Below, piece by piece: positions 44,304-53,822 of a DNA stretch of 64,000 bases. Each line of letters begins with the position of its first letter. Position 1 is the first letter of the stretch. Source of the DNA: Dyadobacter flavalbus (lineage in GTDB: Bacteria > Bacteroidota > Bacteroidia > Cytophagales > Spirosomataceae); contig NZ_VBSN01000019.1 of the NCBI RefSeq assembly GCF_006149045.1, positions 48,634 to 112,633 on the forward strand, given 5' to 3'. Position numbers and translations under genes: made by a program. The notes under the pieces were generated by a model. The model had not been told where the DNA came from and did not search any database. It saw only the letters and a list, made by a program, of their open reading frames with translations.

Positions 44304-45536
44304 ATGAATCGCAAGCAATATTTTTTTATCATTCTTATACTGGGTTTTCTAGCAACAGTCAGCCCTTTTTCCATCGATATGTACCTTCCGGGCTTTCCCC
44401 GGATAGCTGCCGATCTTAAAACAACTATTGATAAAGTACAATTATCCTTAACAAGTTACCTCATCGGAATATGCATCGGGCAAGTACTTTACGGCCCTTT
44501 GCTGGATCGTTTCGGTCGTAAAAAACCGCTTTTTTTCGGGCTTGCATTGTATGTGCTGGCGTCCGTAGGCTGTGCATTTACTTCTTCTGTCGATGAACTT
44601 GTCCTGATGCGTTTTTTCCAGGCCATGGGCGGGTGTGTAGGTCTTGTGGCTTCACAGGCACTGGTCAGCGATCTTTTTCCTTCTGAAAAGCGGGCGGAAG
44701 TTTTTTCCATGATTACCCTGGTGATCGCCGTTTCTCCGATGATCGCACCAACGGTAGGCGGCTATGTTACGGGCGTCATTTCGTGGCACTGGATATTTAT
44801 TATTCTGGCCGGGATCGTTTCCATGATCATGGCAGCCATTTATTTCTTTCTGCCAACGGGACGTCAGGCTGATACGTCGGTCTCTTTACGGCCAAAAGCA
44901 GTATTGTCCGGCTATTTTACTGTCATCAGGCAGCCTCAGTTTCTGATTTATACGCTTGCCGGCGGACTGGCAACCGCAGCTCCGTTTGCATACATTGCCG
45001 GTTCTTCGGATGTATTCATGAACATTTACAAAGTAAGTGAACAGCAGTACGGCTGGATATTTGCATTTCTTGCATTTGCCATGATCGGTTCAACGCAGCT
45101 GAATCATTTTCTTCTTAAAAAATACAGAAGCGAGCAGATCATCAAAACAACCCTGTTTTACCAGAGCATTGTCGGGCTGATCCTGATCGCGGGTGTTTAT
45201 AACAACTGGTTCGGACTTTACTCACTTATCGGCATGATGTTCGTTTTTCTGATCGGACAGGGACTTACCGGCCCGAATACTTCTGCATTATCGCTGGCAC
45301 CTTTCAGCAAGCATACGGGGAGCGCGTCTGCTTTAATGGGAAGCTGGAGAATGGGCTCCGGTGCTATTATTTCGGCTATTGTGAGTTTTTTACATAACAA
45401 TACGGCCTTGCCTATGGTCGGAATGATGGCCTTTTGTTCACTGGGCGGCCTGTTCATTCTGCATACGGGCAACGCGGTTGTAAGGTATCATTCGAGCCGA
45501 AGAAAGGTGGAAGAGGAAGTTTCCGTCTTGTTGTAA
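44304..45536 (+). CDS. Bcr/CflA-family MFS multidrug exporter
   Basis: A 410-residue 12-helix transporter. SPFSIDMYLPGFPRIAADL near residue 20 is the Bcr/CflA signature, with motif A GPLLDRFGRKKPLF and motif C-like VSPMIAPTVGGYVTG. Drug:H+ antiporter of the DHA1 type; substrate unknown. The start is the ATG at 44304; an in-frame TTG two codons earlier is less likely. Convergent with the nucleoside hydrolase gene (8-base gap). Confidence 0.92.
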   Translation: MNRKQYFFIILILGFLATVSPFSIDMYLPGFPRIAADLKTTIDKVQLSLTSYLIGICIGQVLYGPLLDRFGRKKPLFFGLALYVLASVGCAFTSSVDELVLMRFFQAMGGCVGLVASQALVSDLFPSEKRAEVFSMITLVIAVSPMIAPTVGGYVTGVISWHWIFIILAGIVSMIMAAIYFFLPTGRQADTSVSLRPKAVLSGYFTVIRQPQFLIYTLAGGLATAAPFAYIAGSSDVFMNIYKVSEQQYGWIFAFLAFAMIGSTQLNHFLLKKYRSEQIIKTTLFYQSIVGLILIAGVYNNWFGLYSLIGMMFVFLIGQGLTGPNTSALSLAPFSKHTGSASALMGSWRMGSGAIISAIVSFLHNNTALPMVGMMAFCSLGGLFILHTGNAVVRYHSSRRKVEEEVSVLL

Positions 45537-45544
45537 AAAAAGGT

Positions 45545-46486
45545 TTATGGCAGATTTTGGACGGCATTCAGGATCATGGTGATGTATTCGTCCCGTTGGA
45601 TGTCATAAGCAACTTCGGCATTCGGCTCCATTTCCAGTACATTGTAAAAGTCAACAACGGTTGTCCCTCTGGTCAGTTCACCTTTTGTTTCCACGGCAAC
45701 ATAGCAAGGTTTGGTCCGGAAAATGTCCGGATTAATCAGCCATGCAATGGCGCACGGATCATGCAGTGCAGCGCCGCCGTCCAGCTCGGAGCGGTGTTTC
45801 CTGTAAAAAATGGAAAAGAAATCCATCAGATCTGCGGCTGCAGCGGCAGACTTGTTTCCGATTTTTCTCAGTGCATCTATATCTTTCTGAAAAACCAGTG
45901 CCTTGTGCGTGACATCAAGCCCGCACATGGTTATCGGGATTCCGGATGAAAAAACGACAGCCGCCGCTTCCGGATCAGCAAAAATGTTGAATTCCGCAAG
46001 CGGCGTCATGTTGCCCCGGAATATGCCGCCGCCCATCAGGGAAATTCTTTCAATTTTATTTTTAAGATGCGGATAAGCAAGCAGGAAAATAGCAATATTG
46101 GTCAGCGGTCCGGTCGGCACAAGCGTCACTTTTTCAGTAGCACGGGTCAGGATTTCTGCAATGCCTTCACAGGCCGTTACAGGTTGCGCTGTCAGTGTGG
46201 CTTTTGGAAGTGAAGGTCCGTCAAGCCCGGTTTCGCCATGAACGTAATCTGCCGTAATCAGCTGACGGAACATCGGTTTTTCCGCACCTCTGTAAACGGG
46301 CACATGCGCACCGATCAGCGTCAGGATTTTTAACGCATTGTTCAATGTTTTTTCCTGTGTCTGGTTGCCGGCAGAAATGGTCACCGCTTTTACATCAAAA
46401 AGGCCGTTTCCAAATGCGAGCATCAGCATCAGTGCATCGTCATGCCCCGGATCACAGTCGATAATTACCGGAATTTTTTTTGTCAT
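45545..46486 (-). CDS. inosine/uridine-preferring nucleoside hydrolase
   Basis: A 313-residue IunH-family enzyme. The calcium-binding cluster DCDPGHDDA is at residues 10-18, LVPTGPLTNIA in the middle, and HDPCAIAWLINP holds the active-site His and Asp. It hydrolyses nucleosides to base and ribose. No signal peptide, so it is cytoplasmic salvage. It lies 20 bases after the methyltransferase gene on the same strand. Confidence 0.93.
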   Translation of the reverse strand: MTKKIPVIIDCDPGHDDALMLMLAFGNGLFDVKAVTISAGNQTQEKTLNNALKILTLIGAHVPVYRGAEKPMFRQLITADYVHGETGLDGPSLPKATLTAQPVTACEGIAEILTRATEKVTLVPTGPLTNIAIFLLAYPHLKNKIERISLMGGGIFRGNMTPLAEFNIFADPEAAAVVFSSGIPITMCGLDVTHKALVFQKDIDALRKIGNKSAAAAADLMDFFSIFYRKHRSELDGGAALHDPCAIAWLINPDIFRTKPCYVAVETKGELTRGTTVVDFYNVLEMEPNAEVAYDIQRDEYITMILNAVQNLP

Positions 46487-46506
46487 ATGCCTGTAACGCC
46501 GAGTAA

Positions 46507-47118
46507 CTACTTTTTACCAATTGACTTTTTATCCACCAGAATTCCCAATCCGTAATGATAAGGATAATTGTAAAGTTTCTGGCCCGTTTCGGCCGCAATG
46601 TCCTTCACAGCCCTTCTTACTTCCGGAAAGCTCTCGGTATCATGAAAAATGGTACAGCTGCTGTGCTGCGCCGCCCATAATCCGCACTCAAAAGTTTCTT
46701 TATAGTTATGCACAATGTCTACATGCGCAAGATCGTAGCGTTTGTTGTCGCGTTTTATCCAGTCTCGGTAATCCGATTTGACGAGCACAATATTTTGGTA
46801 TTCAGCCAGTCTGTTGCTTGTTTCCTGAAAATGTTCAGCCTTGTTTTCGGTATGAATGTCTCCTTCGAAAGTATCCACGCCTGTAACGGACTTGAAGTAA
46901 TTGGAAAACACCACAGCCGAATAACCGAATTCGACGCCGAATTCAATGCAGCTTTCATTTTTCAGCCCGAATCTTTCAATAATATCCGCAATGATCATTT
47001 CCAGACCTTTCCATGCCGACACGATTTCCAGCATTTTTTTAGGTTTGCTGAGCTTCACGGGTTTGTAAGGTACGATGTCTTTAATAAAATGATCATTTAT
47101 ATAAGTTCTGAGTCCCAT
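46507..47118 (-). CDS. class I SAM-dependent methyltransferase-like protein
   Basis: A 203-residue protein with a Rossmann methyltransferase core: SCIEFGVEFGYSAVVFSNYFKSVTGVDTFEGD (motif I with E-x-G-x-x-x-G and the acidic loop) and RYDLAHVDIVHNY (motif IV region). It is similar in style to TylF/CmcI-like or rhamnosyl O-methyltransferases. The substrate is unknown. Met at 47118 is chosen; an upstream extension to 47184 reads as non-coding. Confidence 0.75.
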   Translation of the reverse strand: MGLRTYINDHFIKDIVPYKPVKLSKPKKMLEIVSAWKGLEMIIADIIERFGLKNESCIEFGVEFGYSAVVFSNYFKSVTGVDTFEGDIHTENKAEHFQETSNRLAEYQNIVLVKSDYRDWIKRDNKRYDLAHVDIVHNYKETFECGLWAAQHSSCTIFHDTESFPEVRRAVKDIAAETGQKLYNYPYHYGLGILVDKKSIGKK

Positions 47119-47729
47119 GTCTGTAGCACTTTTAATGTTTAAACTGTAAAATAATAGGATCGGACATAAGGATCCATGCAGCAATGTCCGGCTTAAAATA
47201 CGCCAACCAAATGGTAAATATAGAATTATATACTTGTAACCTGGTATTATTTAAAGCAAGTTGCATTGTTCCGCATGATACGATTGTACTTTCTGAAAAC
47301 GGAGAAAGAATGTAACCGTTTCTTTCCTATTGTTTGATTGGTGCATTTTTCAAATTTACGAATTCAGCGGACAATCATCCGGCATTTTTTCGCCTGCAAA
47401 GCGGCTTTTCTTCCATATCGTACAAAGTAGTGATCCGCTTGTCAAACAAAAACGAAAGGTATTGCTGAATGGAACCGGTTAATAAATATTTCGGATCGCC
47501 GGATTTACGTACGACAAAATAGTACGTTGCAAGGCATCCATATAGCTGGAATCATTCAGTTAAAGCTTTTTGTTGACCGGATAATTAATATGACAGGCTG
47601 ATCGACATAACTGCGGAATACGGCTGAATGACGGCAGAATTTGCCTTCTTTCCGGCATTTTTTGTGTAAAATCGGCCTTAATAATATTCTTCTGTGTTAT
47701 TTTACAGCGATTTAAAAATCGTCAGCCGC
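47119..47729. other. 610-bp gap with a possible decayed gene
   Basis: No intact gene is seen. A minus-strand frame without ATG runs 47551 to 47375 and translates to a protein-like sequence (…VVRKSGDPKYLLTGSIQQYLSFLFDKRITTLYDMEEKP… in parts). The rest is AT-rich and probably holds the promoters of the flanking divergent genes. Confidence 0.5.
47375..47551 (-). pseudogene. possible coding relic
   Basis: A 58-codon open stretch with realistic amino-acid composition (segments KSGDPKYLLTG, QQYLSFLFDKRI, TTLYDMEEKPL), no start codon, bounded by stops. Looks like the 3' end of a decayed minus-strand gene. Family not recognised. Confidence 0.3.
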
Positions 47730-49502
47730 ATGAAAAATCTGTTCTTAGCATTCTTTATTTTCATCATTGCACTGCAATCCTGCAAGCATAAAACTGCCAA
47801 TGAAACCTATTTACCTCCCGTAAAATCTGTATTTACAAACTATTATGAAGAAAGGCTTCAGCTTTACCCGCTGGAAGCTACCGTTAACGGGGACAACCGT
47901 TACAATGACCGCATGTCTGATGAACTTACAGAAGATGGAAGGGCTAAACTGAAAGAATTTTATAAAAAATACAAGGCGGAACTTGCAAGGTATGACCGTG
48001 AAAAGCTTTCGGATGAAGACAAGACCAGCTGGGATATTCTGCTGTGGGAATGCAATATTAACCTTGCGGAACTGAAATATCCGACTGAACTAATGCCTTT
48101 AAACCAGATTTTTTCCAAGCACCTGTTTATTTCCCAACTGGCCAGCGGAAGCAGCAGCCAGCCGTTCAAAACGGTGAAAGATTACGAAGACTGGCAGAAA
48201 CGCGTTGACGGGTTTGTCGTCTGGTGCGATACGGCCCAGGTAAATATGCGTAAAGGAATCCAGCAAGGGTATGTACTGCCGGCTTCCCTGATCCGGAAAA
48301 TGATACCGCAGCTGGCCGGAATGGATCACGGGCCGGTTAACGAACATCTGTTTTATGCACCGGTAAAAAAGTTTCCGAAAGACTTTTCAGCACAGGACAA
48401 GTCCCGTTTGAAAAAGGAATACGCAGAAATGGTGGAAAACAAGGTAATTCCGATGTTCAAAAAGCTGCATACTTTTGTGGAAGAAGAATACTTGCCTGCC
48501 GGAAGAAATACGGCCGGGTTCAAATCGCTGCCAAATGGAGAAGATCTTTATAACTACTACATAAAATACTACACGACAACCAATATGAAGTCCGACGAAA
48601 TTCATAAGCTAGGACTAAGCGAAGTAGAAAGAATTTCTGCGGAAATGGAAAAAGTTAAAGCGCAGGTCGGCTTTAAAGGTGACCTCAAATCTTTTTTCGA
48701 TTTTGTGCGCGCCAATCCGAAATTGATGCCGTTCAAACAGCCGAAGGAAGTAATTACCCATTTCAACAAAATACACGAGGTCATGAAGCCGAACCTGAAA
48801 AAGCTGTTTGACCTTACCCCCAAAACCGCTTTTGAAGTACGCAGAACGGAAGCTTTTCGCGAGGCGTCGGCATCTGCGGAGTATAATTCAGGATTGCCGG
48901 ACGGTTCCAGGCCGGGTGTATTCTACGTTCCGATTCCGGATGTGAAAAAGTACAATATTGTTTCGGATGAAAGCCTTTTCCTGCATGAAGCCATTCCCGG
49001 ACACCATTATCAGATTTCTCTTCAGCAGGAAAATACGGCGCTTCCCGACTTTCGTAAAAATCTCTGGTACAGTGCTTACGGGGAAGGCTGGGCGCTATAT
49101 GCTGAATCGTTGGGCAAGGAACTGGGCCTTTATACCGATCCGTATCAGTATTTTGGCATGCTGAGCGGCGAAATGCACCGCGCCATCCGTCTCGTTGTGG
49201 ATACGGGAATCCATTCCAAAGGCTGGTCGAGAGAAAAAGCCATTCAGTATTCACTGGATCATGAAGCCGAGTCGAAAGAAAGTATTACGGCGGAAATCGA
49301 GCGGTATATGGCCGGTGGCGGGCAAGCTTTATCCTATAAAATCGGTCAGCTGAAAATCAGACAATTAAGATCCAAAGCCGAAAAGAAACTGGGCTCCGGA
49401 TTTCAGATCCGTGAGTTTCACAATCTGGTGCTTGAATCGGGATGCGTTCCTTTGGAAATTCTGGAAGACAAGGTCAACAAATGGATTGCCAGCAAAAGCT
49501 GA
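47730..49502 (+). CDS. DUF885 family putative metallopeptidase lipoprotein
   Basis: A 590-residue protein. The lipoprotein signal MKNLFLAFFIFIIALQSC has its Cys at residue 18. HEAIPGHH at 419-426 is the HExxH-like zinc site of DUF885 proteins, and EGWALYAESLGKELGLY with the following Glu completes the pattern. Probably a surface- or periplasm-anchored peptidase; substrate unknown. ATG at 47730 puts the signal peptide at the N-terminus; a longer frame from 47694 does not. Confidence 0.88.
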   Translation: MKNLFLAFFIFIIALQSCKHKTANETYLPPVKSVFTNYYEERLQLYPLEATVNGDNRYNDRMSDELTEDGRAKLKEFYKKYKAELARYDREKLSDEDKTSWDILLWECNINLAELKYPTELMPLNQIFSKHLFISQLASGSSSQPFKTVKDYEDWQKRVDGFVVWCDTAQVNMRKGIQQGYVLPASLIRKMIPQLAGMDHGPVNEHLFYAPVKKFPKDFSAQDKSRLKKEYAEMVENKVIPMFKKLHTFVEEEYLPAGRNTAGFKSLPNGEDLYNYYIKYYTTTNMKSDEIHKLGLSEVERISAEMEKVKAQVGFKGDLKSFFDFVRANPKLMPFKQPKEVITHFNKIHEVMKPNLKKLFDLTPKTAFEVRRTEAFREASASAEYNSGLPDGSRPGVFYVPIPDVKKYNIVSDESLFLHEAIPGHHYQISLQQENTALPDFRKNLWYSAYGEGWALYAESLGKELGLYTDPYQYFGMLSGEMHRAIRLVVDTGIHSKGWSREKAIQYSLDHEAESKESITAEIERYMAGGGQALSYKIGQLKIRQLRSKAEKKLGSGFQIREFHNLVLESGCVPLEILEDKVNKWIASKS

Positions 49503-49523
49503 TTCTTTTTTAGCTTCTTACTA

Positions 49524-49870
49524 TTAACTGAACCCGGGCTTCTTCCACGATGTCCGGGTTTTGTGCGTATATAAATACCTGGATAATTTATCTATCCAGA
49601 TTTTTATCACGCGTGAACCGACGGGCTGCAATGGCTGGCCTTTGGCTGCTGTATGCATGGTGTATTCAGCGCCTTTCCGTTCCACCTGCACGGTCTGAAC
49701 ATTTTTCTTCCTGCTGAAAATCTCGTCTTCCGGATCACGTATTTTTCACTTTTCGCAACAAGGCAAGTCCGTCGCCATGTACGATTGCGCTTACATGCGG
49801 CGCATCGCCTGCTTTGCATCATAACCTGAAGTTCCCGTCAGTTTGGGAATGCGGAACAGTACAGTGCAGG
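49524..49870 (-). pseudogene. frameshifted relic of a beta-sandwich (DUF1349-like/TolB-type) protein
   Basis: Minus-strand translation gives consistent protein sequence only when frames are joined: FRIPKLTGTSGYDAK, then GDAPHVSAIVHGDGLALLRKVKNT, then DPEDEIFSRKKNVQTVQVERKGAEYTMHTAAKGQPLQPVG. At least two frameshifts and an in-frame stop separate these pieces. The pattern resembles the C-terminal sugar-binding-like sandwich of TolB-type propeller proteins in this phylum; that match is by recollection and moderate. It fills most of the gap between the DUF885 and DUF1553 genes. Confidence 0.45.
49531..49564 (+). terminator. terminator after the DUF885 gene
   Basis: A 7-bp GC-rich stem (49531-49537 with 49554-49560) with a 16-nt loop, then TTTTG. 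Confidence 0.5.
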
Positions 49871-49979
49871 ACAGTTGTAAAATTTAGAAAAGACAAATTG
49901 TACCATTAAATGTACATTTTTTTAATTAATTAATTATATTAATGAAAAAATGTCCTGCTACGTTCCTGAACCCTTAATT

Positions 49980-52301
49980 ATGAAATTGAAGACAGGATTT
50001 ATCATAACGCTTCTCACGGCCGGAATTGCTTTTGCCATACAATCCTGCAACAAAGCGCCTGGTACTCAGGAGGCGGAAAGGAAATTGCCTGATCAGGTCA
50101 GTTATAATTTTGATATCCGTCCGATCCTTTCCGACAAATGCCTCGCATGTCACGGTCCCGATGCCAACAAACGGGAAGCCGGTCTCCGGCTGGATGTGGA
50201 GGAAAGTGCCTTTGAAGCATTGCAGGAAAATCCGGAAGCCCATGCGCTGGTGAAAGGAAAGCCGGAATTTTCACAGGCATACCTGCGCATGACGACCAAA
50301 GACACGGCATTGCTGATGCCGCCGCCGGCCTCCAATCTGAAACTGACGCAGCGCGAAATCGGCCTGATCGAAAAGTGGATCCGGCAAGGTGCCAGGTATG
50401 AAAAGCACTGGGCATTTGTAACGCCGAAAAAACCCGCCTTGCCGGAAGTTTCTGACAAAAAATGGCCGGTGAATGAAATTGATTATTTCATCCTGCAAAA
50501 ATTGGAAGAAAACGGCATGAAGCCCAATGAAGAAGCGGACAAGGAACGGCTTCTGAAAAGGCTGAGCCTCGATCTGGTCGGTTTGCCGCCCACGCTTGAA
50601 ATGATGGACAAATTCCTGGCAGACAAGCGGCCTGATGCATACGAACGCATGATCGATCAGTTGCTGAAAAGTCCGGCGTATGGTGAAAAAATGTCCTTGC
50701 ACTGGCTGGATCTGGCACGTTATGCCGACTCGCACGGCTATCAGGATGACGGTTACCGCACGCAATGGCCCTGGCGCGACTGGGTTATCCATGCTTTTAA
50801 CAACAACATGCATTACAATGATTTTGTGAGCTGGCAGCTTGCGGGCGATCTGATGCCGAACGCAACGAAGGAACAGCTGCTTGCAACGGGATTCAACCGG
50901 AACCATAAAATCACCGAAGAAGGCGGCGTCATTCCCGAAGAATACCGGATCATGTATGTTACCGACCGTAACGATCTGTTCGGAAAAGGGCTTCTGGGCG
51001 TTACGCTGGAATGCGCGCATTGTCACGATCATAAATACGATCCTTTTTCGCAAAAGGAATATTATCAGATGTTTGCGTTTTTTAACAACGTAAAAGAAGT
51101 CGGTATTGAATCCGTAATCGGCGGGCCGGAAACGTACGCCAAAAAGCCGTTGATGGAGATCAGCGATGAGGATGTGAAAGGCATTCTGAGCTTTGTAAAC
51201 AAAACAGATACCAATCAGCTGATCGTATCGGTCATGGGCGATCTGGATACGACGCGCAAGACGTACATTCTGAACCGCGGCGTGTACGATGCACCGGGCG
51301 ATGAAGTGCAGCCCGGAACGCCGGCTTCCATTTTGCCTTTTGATAAAAAATATCCTAAAAACCGGCTCGGACTTTCGCAATGGCTTTTTGACAAACGAAA
51401 TCCGCTGACTGCACGGGTTTATGTAAACATTCTCTGGCAGGAATTCTTTGGAAAAGGGATTGTAAAAACCTCCGGAGATTTTGGCATGCAGGGTGAACTG
51501 CCTTCCCATCCTGCCTTGCTGGACTGGCTTGCAACCGATTTTATGGAGCACGACTGGGACATCAAACGGCTTGTAAAGCAAATGGTATCCACGGCCGCTT
51601 ACAGGCAATCGGCTGTTGTGAGCAAGGAAAAACTGGCAAAAGATCCCGACAATATTTTACTCGCAAGAGGCCCGCGCTATCGTATCCATGCAGAATTCAT
51701 TAAAGATCTTGTGCTGGCAAGCAGCGGATTACTGAACAAAACAATCGGCGGCCCGAGCGTGAAGCCTTATCAGCCGGCGGGCTTGTGGGAAGGTGCCACT
51801 TCAGGAAGAGGTTTGCTTTCCGTTTACAATCAGGATCACGGTTCTGCGCTGTACCGACGCGGCATGTACACGCTGATCAAACGAACGGTTCCGCCGCCTA
51901 CCATGAGCATTTTTGATGCAAGTAACCGGGATTTATGCGAAGTAAAAAGACTTAAAACCAACACGCCGCTTCAGGCACTGGTGATGATGAACGACCCTGC
52001 CGTGCTGGAAGCTTCGAGAGTGCTGGCCACAAAACTGTTGCAGGAAAAAAGTGAAGATAAAGATAAAATAACTAAAGCTTTCCGGCTGATCGTCTGCCGG
52101 AAGCCAAGTGAAAAGGAGCTGGATATTCTGACCGCCTATTACGAAAGGCAACTGAAAAGCATTCAGCCAAAGTCGGCTGAAAAAATGCTTGCGGCAGGAG
52201 AGTACCCACTTACCAAAAATCTGGATAAAAAGGCCGCAGCTGCCTTCATGCGTGTGATTTCGACCATTTACAATCTGGAAGAAACGATCACCAAATCATA
52301 A
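49980..52301 (+). CDS. DUF1549/DUF1553 (PSCyt2-PSD1) protein with N-terminal cytochrome c-like domain
   Basis: A 773-residue lipoprotein (signal MKLKTGFIITLLTAGIAFAIQSC). A planctomycete-type cytochrome c domain (PSCyt1) has one haem site, CLACH at 54-58. It is followed by PSCyt2/DUF1549 (EIDYFILQKLEENGMKPNEEADKERLLKRLSLDLVGLPP, then LHWLDLARYADSHGYQDDG) and PSD1/DUF1553 (KNRLGLSQWLFDKRNPLTARVYVNILWQEFFGKGIV, LLDWLATDFMEHDWDIKRL). The biochemical role of this family is not established. It is followed by a DUF1501 gene, the standard partner. Confidence 0.9.
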   Translation: MKLKTGFIITLLTAGIAFAIQSCNKAPGTQEAERKLPDQVSYNFDIRPILSDKCLACHGPDANKREAGLRLDVEESAFEALQENPEAHALVKGKPEFSQAYLRMTTKDTALLMPPPASNLKLTQREIGLIEKWIRQGARYEKHWAFVTPKKPALPEVSDKKWPVNEIDYFILQKLEENGMKPNEEADKERLLKRLSLDLVGLPPTLEMMDKFLADKRPDAYERMIDQLLKSPAYGEKMSLHWLDLARYADSHGYQDDGYRTQWPWRDWVIHAFNNNMHYNDFVSWQLAGDLMPNATKEQLLATGFNRNHKITEEGGVIPEEYRIMYVTDRNDLFGKGLLGVTLECAHCHDHKYDPFSQKEYYQMFAFFNNVKEVGIESVIGGPETYAKKPLMEISDEDVKGILSFVNKTDTNQLIVSVMGDLDTTRKTYILNRGVYDAPGDEVQPGTPASILPFDKKYPKNRLGLSQWLFDKRNPLTARVYVNILWQEFFGKGIVKTSGDFGMQGELPSHPALLDWLATDFMEHDWDIKRLVKQMVSTAAYRQSAVVSKEKLAKDPDNILLARGPRYRIHAEFIKDLVLASSGLLNKTIGGPSVKPYQPAGLWEGATSGRGLLSVYNQDHGSALYRRGMYTLIKRTVPPPTMSIFDASNRDLCEVKRLKTNTPLQALVMMNDPAVLEASRVLATKLLQEKSEDKDKITKAFRLIVCRKPSEKELDILTAYYERQLKSIQPKSAEKMLAAGEYPLTKNLDKKAAAAFMRVISTIYNLEETITKS

Positions 52302-52355
52302 CTGAAAATCATCCGAATGCTTGAAGCCTAATGCCGAGAGCCAACCGTCCGAAGC

Positions 52356-53810
52356 ATGGAAAAAGAAATTCTTGAACACGGGTTCAGTTTTAACAGAAGG
52401 CGCTTCTTATCCTCGATGAGCCTCGGACTTGGAAGTGTGGCACTCGGCTCGCTGCTCATGCCCGATCTGCTGAAAGGCGGAAACAGGGACGAAGAGGGAC
52501 TCACGCCCGGCATTCCCCATTTTGCCCCGAAAGCAAAACGGGTCATTTACATGTTCCAGAACGGCGCGCCTTCGCAGCAGGAACTGTTTGACTACAAACC
52601 CAAACTGCGCGAAATGTTTGGTCAGGAAATTCCGCCTTCGGTACGCGGCATGCAGCGGCTTACCGGCATGACGGCCAATCAGGCATCTTTTCCGCTGGTG
52701 GGATCGTTCGTGGATTTCAAACAATACGGCGATTCTCAGGCCTGGGTAAGTAATCTGATGCCTTATACGGCCAGGATCGTCAATGACCTTTGCTTTGTCA
52801 AATCCATGTACACGGAAGCCATTAACCATGATCCGGCGTTAACTTTTTTGCAAACGGGTTCACAGCAGGGAAACCGTCCGAGCATGGGTTCGTGGCTGAG
52901 TTACGGGCTGGGAAATGAAAATAAAAACCTTCCGAATTTTACCGTACTGCTGTCGCGCGGCGTAGGAAACGGGCAGGGCGTTTATTCCAAATTGTGGTCC
53001 AACGGTTTTCTGGATTCTGTGCATCAGGGCGTTCAGTTCAGCAAAGGAGAAGATCCGGTATTGTACCTCCGCGATCCCGACGGCATGAACCGACAGGAAC
53101 GCCGCGACATGCTCGACAATCTGGCGCAGCTCAACGATCTTTCCTATCAGGAATTCGGCGATCCGGAAATTGCAGCGAAAATCAAGCAGTACGAAATGGC
53201 TTACCGCATGCAGACTGCCGTTCCGGAAGTCATGGATCTGTCCCGTGAATCGGATGATATCGTCAAGTTATACGGGCCGGAATGCCTTGTTCCGGGAACT
53301 TATGCCGCTAATTGCCTCCTTGCGCGCAAGCTTTCCGAAAACGGCGTCCGTTTTGTACAGCTTTATCATCAGGGTTGGGACCAGCATGGAAACCTTCCGT
53401 TTGAAATAACCAAACAGGCCATGGACGTGGATCAGGCTTCTGCCGCACTGGTTACGGATCTGAAACAAAGAGGCTTGCTCGATGAAACGCTTGTGATCTG
53501 GGGCGGGGAGTTTGGCCGTACGAGCTACACGCAAGGCAAGCTTACTGCCGACAATTACGGTCGTGATCATCATCCGCGCTGTTTTACCATCTGGATGGCC
53601 GGCGGCGGTATAAAACCGGGTATGGTGTACGGAGAAACCGATGAACTTGGCTATAACATCGTAAAAGATCCGGTGCATGTGCATGATTTTCAGGCAACTA
53701 TTTTGCATCAGCTCGGGCTTGACCATGAAAAGCTGGTTTTCAGGCATCTGGGCAGAAGGTACCGGCTGACCGACGTTTCAGGCAAAGTTATTAGAGATAT
53801 TATCAGTTAA
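52356..53810 (+). CDS. DUF1501 (sulfatase-like fold) exported protein
   Basis: A 484-residue protein with a twin-arginine-type signal (NRRRFLSSMSLGLGSVALG, arginines 14-16), so it is probably exported folded. The body is the DUF1501 family, related to alkaline phosphatase/sulfatase folds: MFQNGAPSQQELFDYKP near the start, QLYHQGWDQHGNLP and IWGGEFGRTSYTQG and GRDHHPRCFTIWMAGGGI later, where His and Asp could bind metals. It pairs with the DUF1553 gene 54 bases upstream. Confidence 0.9.
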   Translation: MEKEILEHGFSFNRRRFLSSMSLGLGSVALGSLLMPDLLKGGNRDEEGLTPGIPHFAPKAKRVIYMFQNGAPSQQELFDYKPKLREMFGQEIPPSVRGMQRLTGMTANQASFPLVGSFVDFKQYGDSQAWVSNLMPYTARIVNDLCFVKSMYTEAINHDPALTFLQTGSQQGNRPSMGSWLSYGLGNENKNLPNFTVLLSRGVGNGQGVYSKLWSNGFLDSVHQGVQFSKGEDPVLYLRDPDGMNRQERRDMLDNLAQLNDLSYQEFGDPEIAAKIKQYEMAYRMQTAVPEVMDLSRESDDIVKLYGPECLVPGTYAANCLLARKLSENGVRFVQLYHQGWDQHGNLPFEITKQAMDVDQASAALVTDLKQRGLLDETLVIWGGEFGRTSYTQGKLTADNYGRDHHPRCFTIWMAGGGIKPGMVYGETDELGYNIVKDPVHVHDFQATILHQLGLDHEKLVFRHLGRRYRLTDVSGKVIRDIIS

Positions 53811-53822
53811 TAAAGGATTTAA

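Noticed and set aside
50271..51608. 445-codon open frame on the minus strand
   Set aside because: It lies wholly antisense to the well-supported DUF1549/DUF1553 gene, is rich in Arg, His, Phe and Val from complementary codons and has no family motif.
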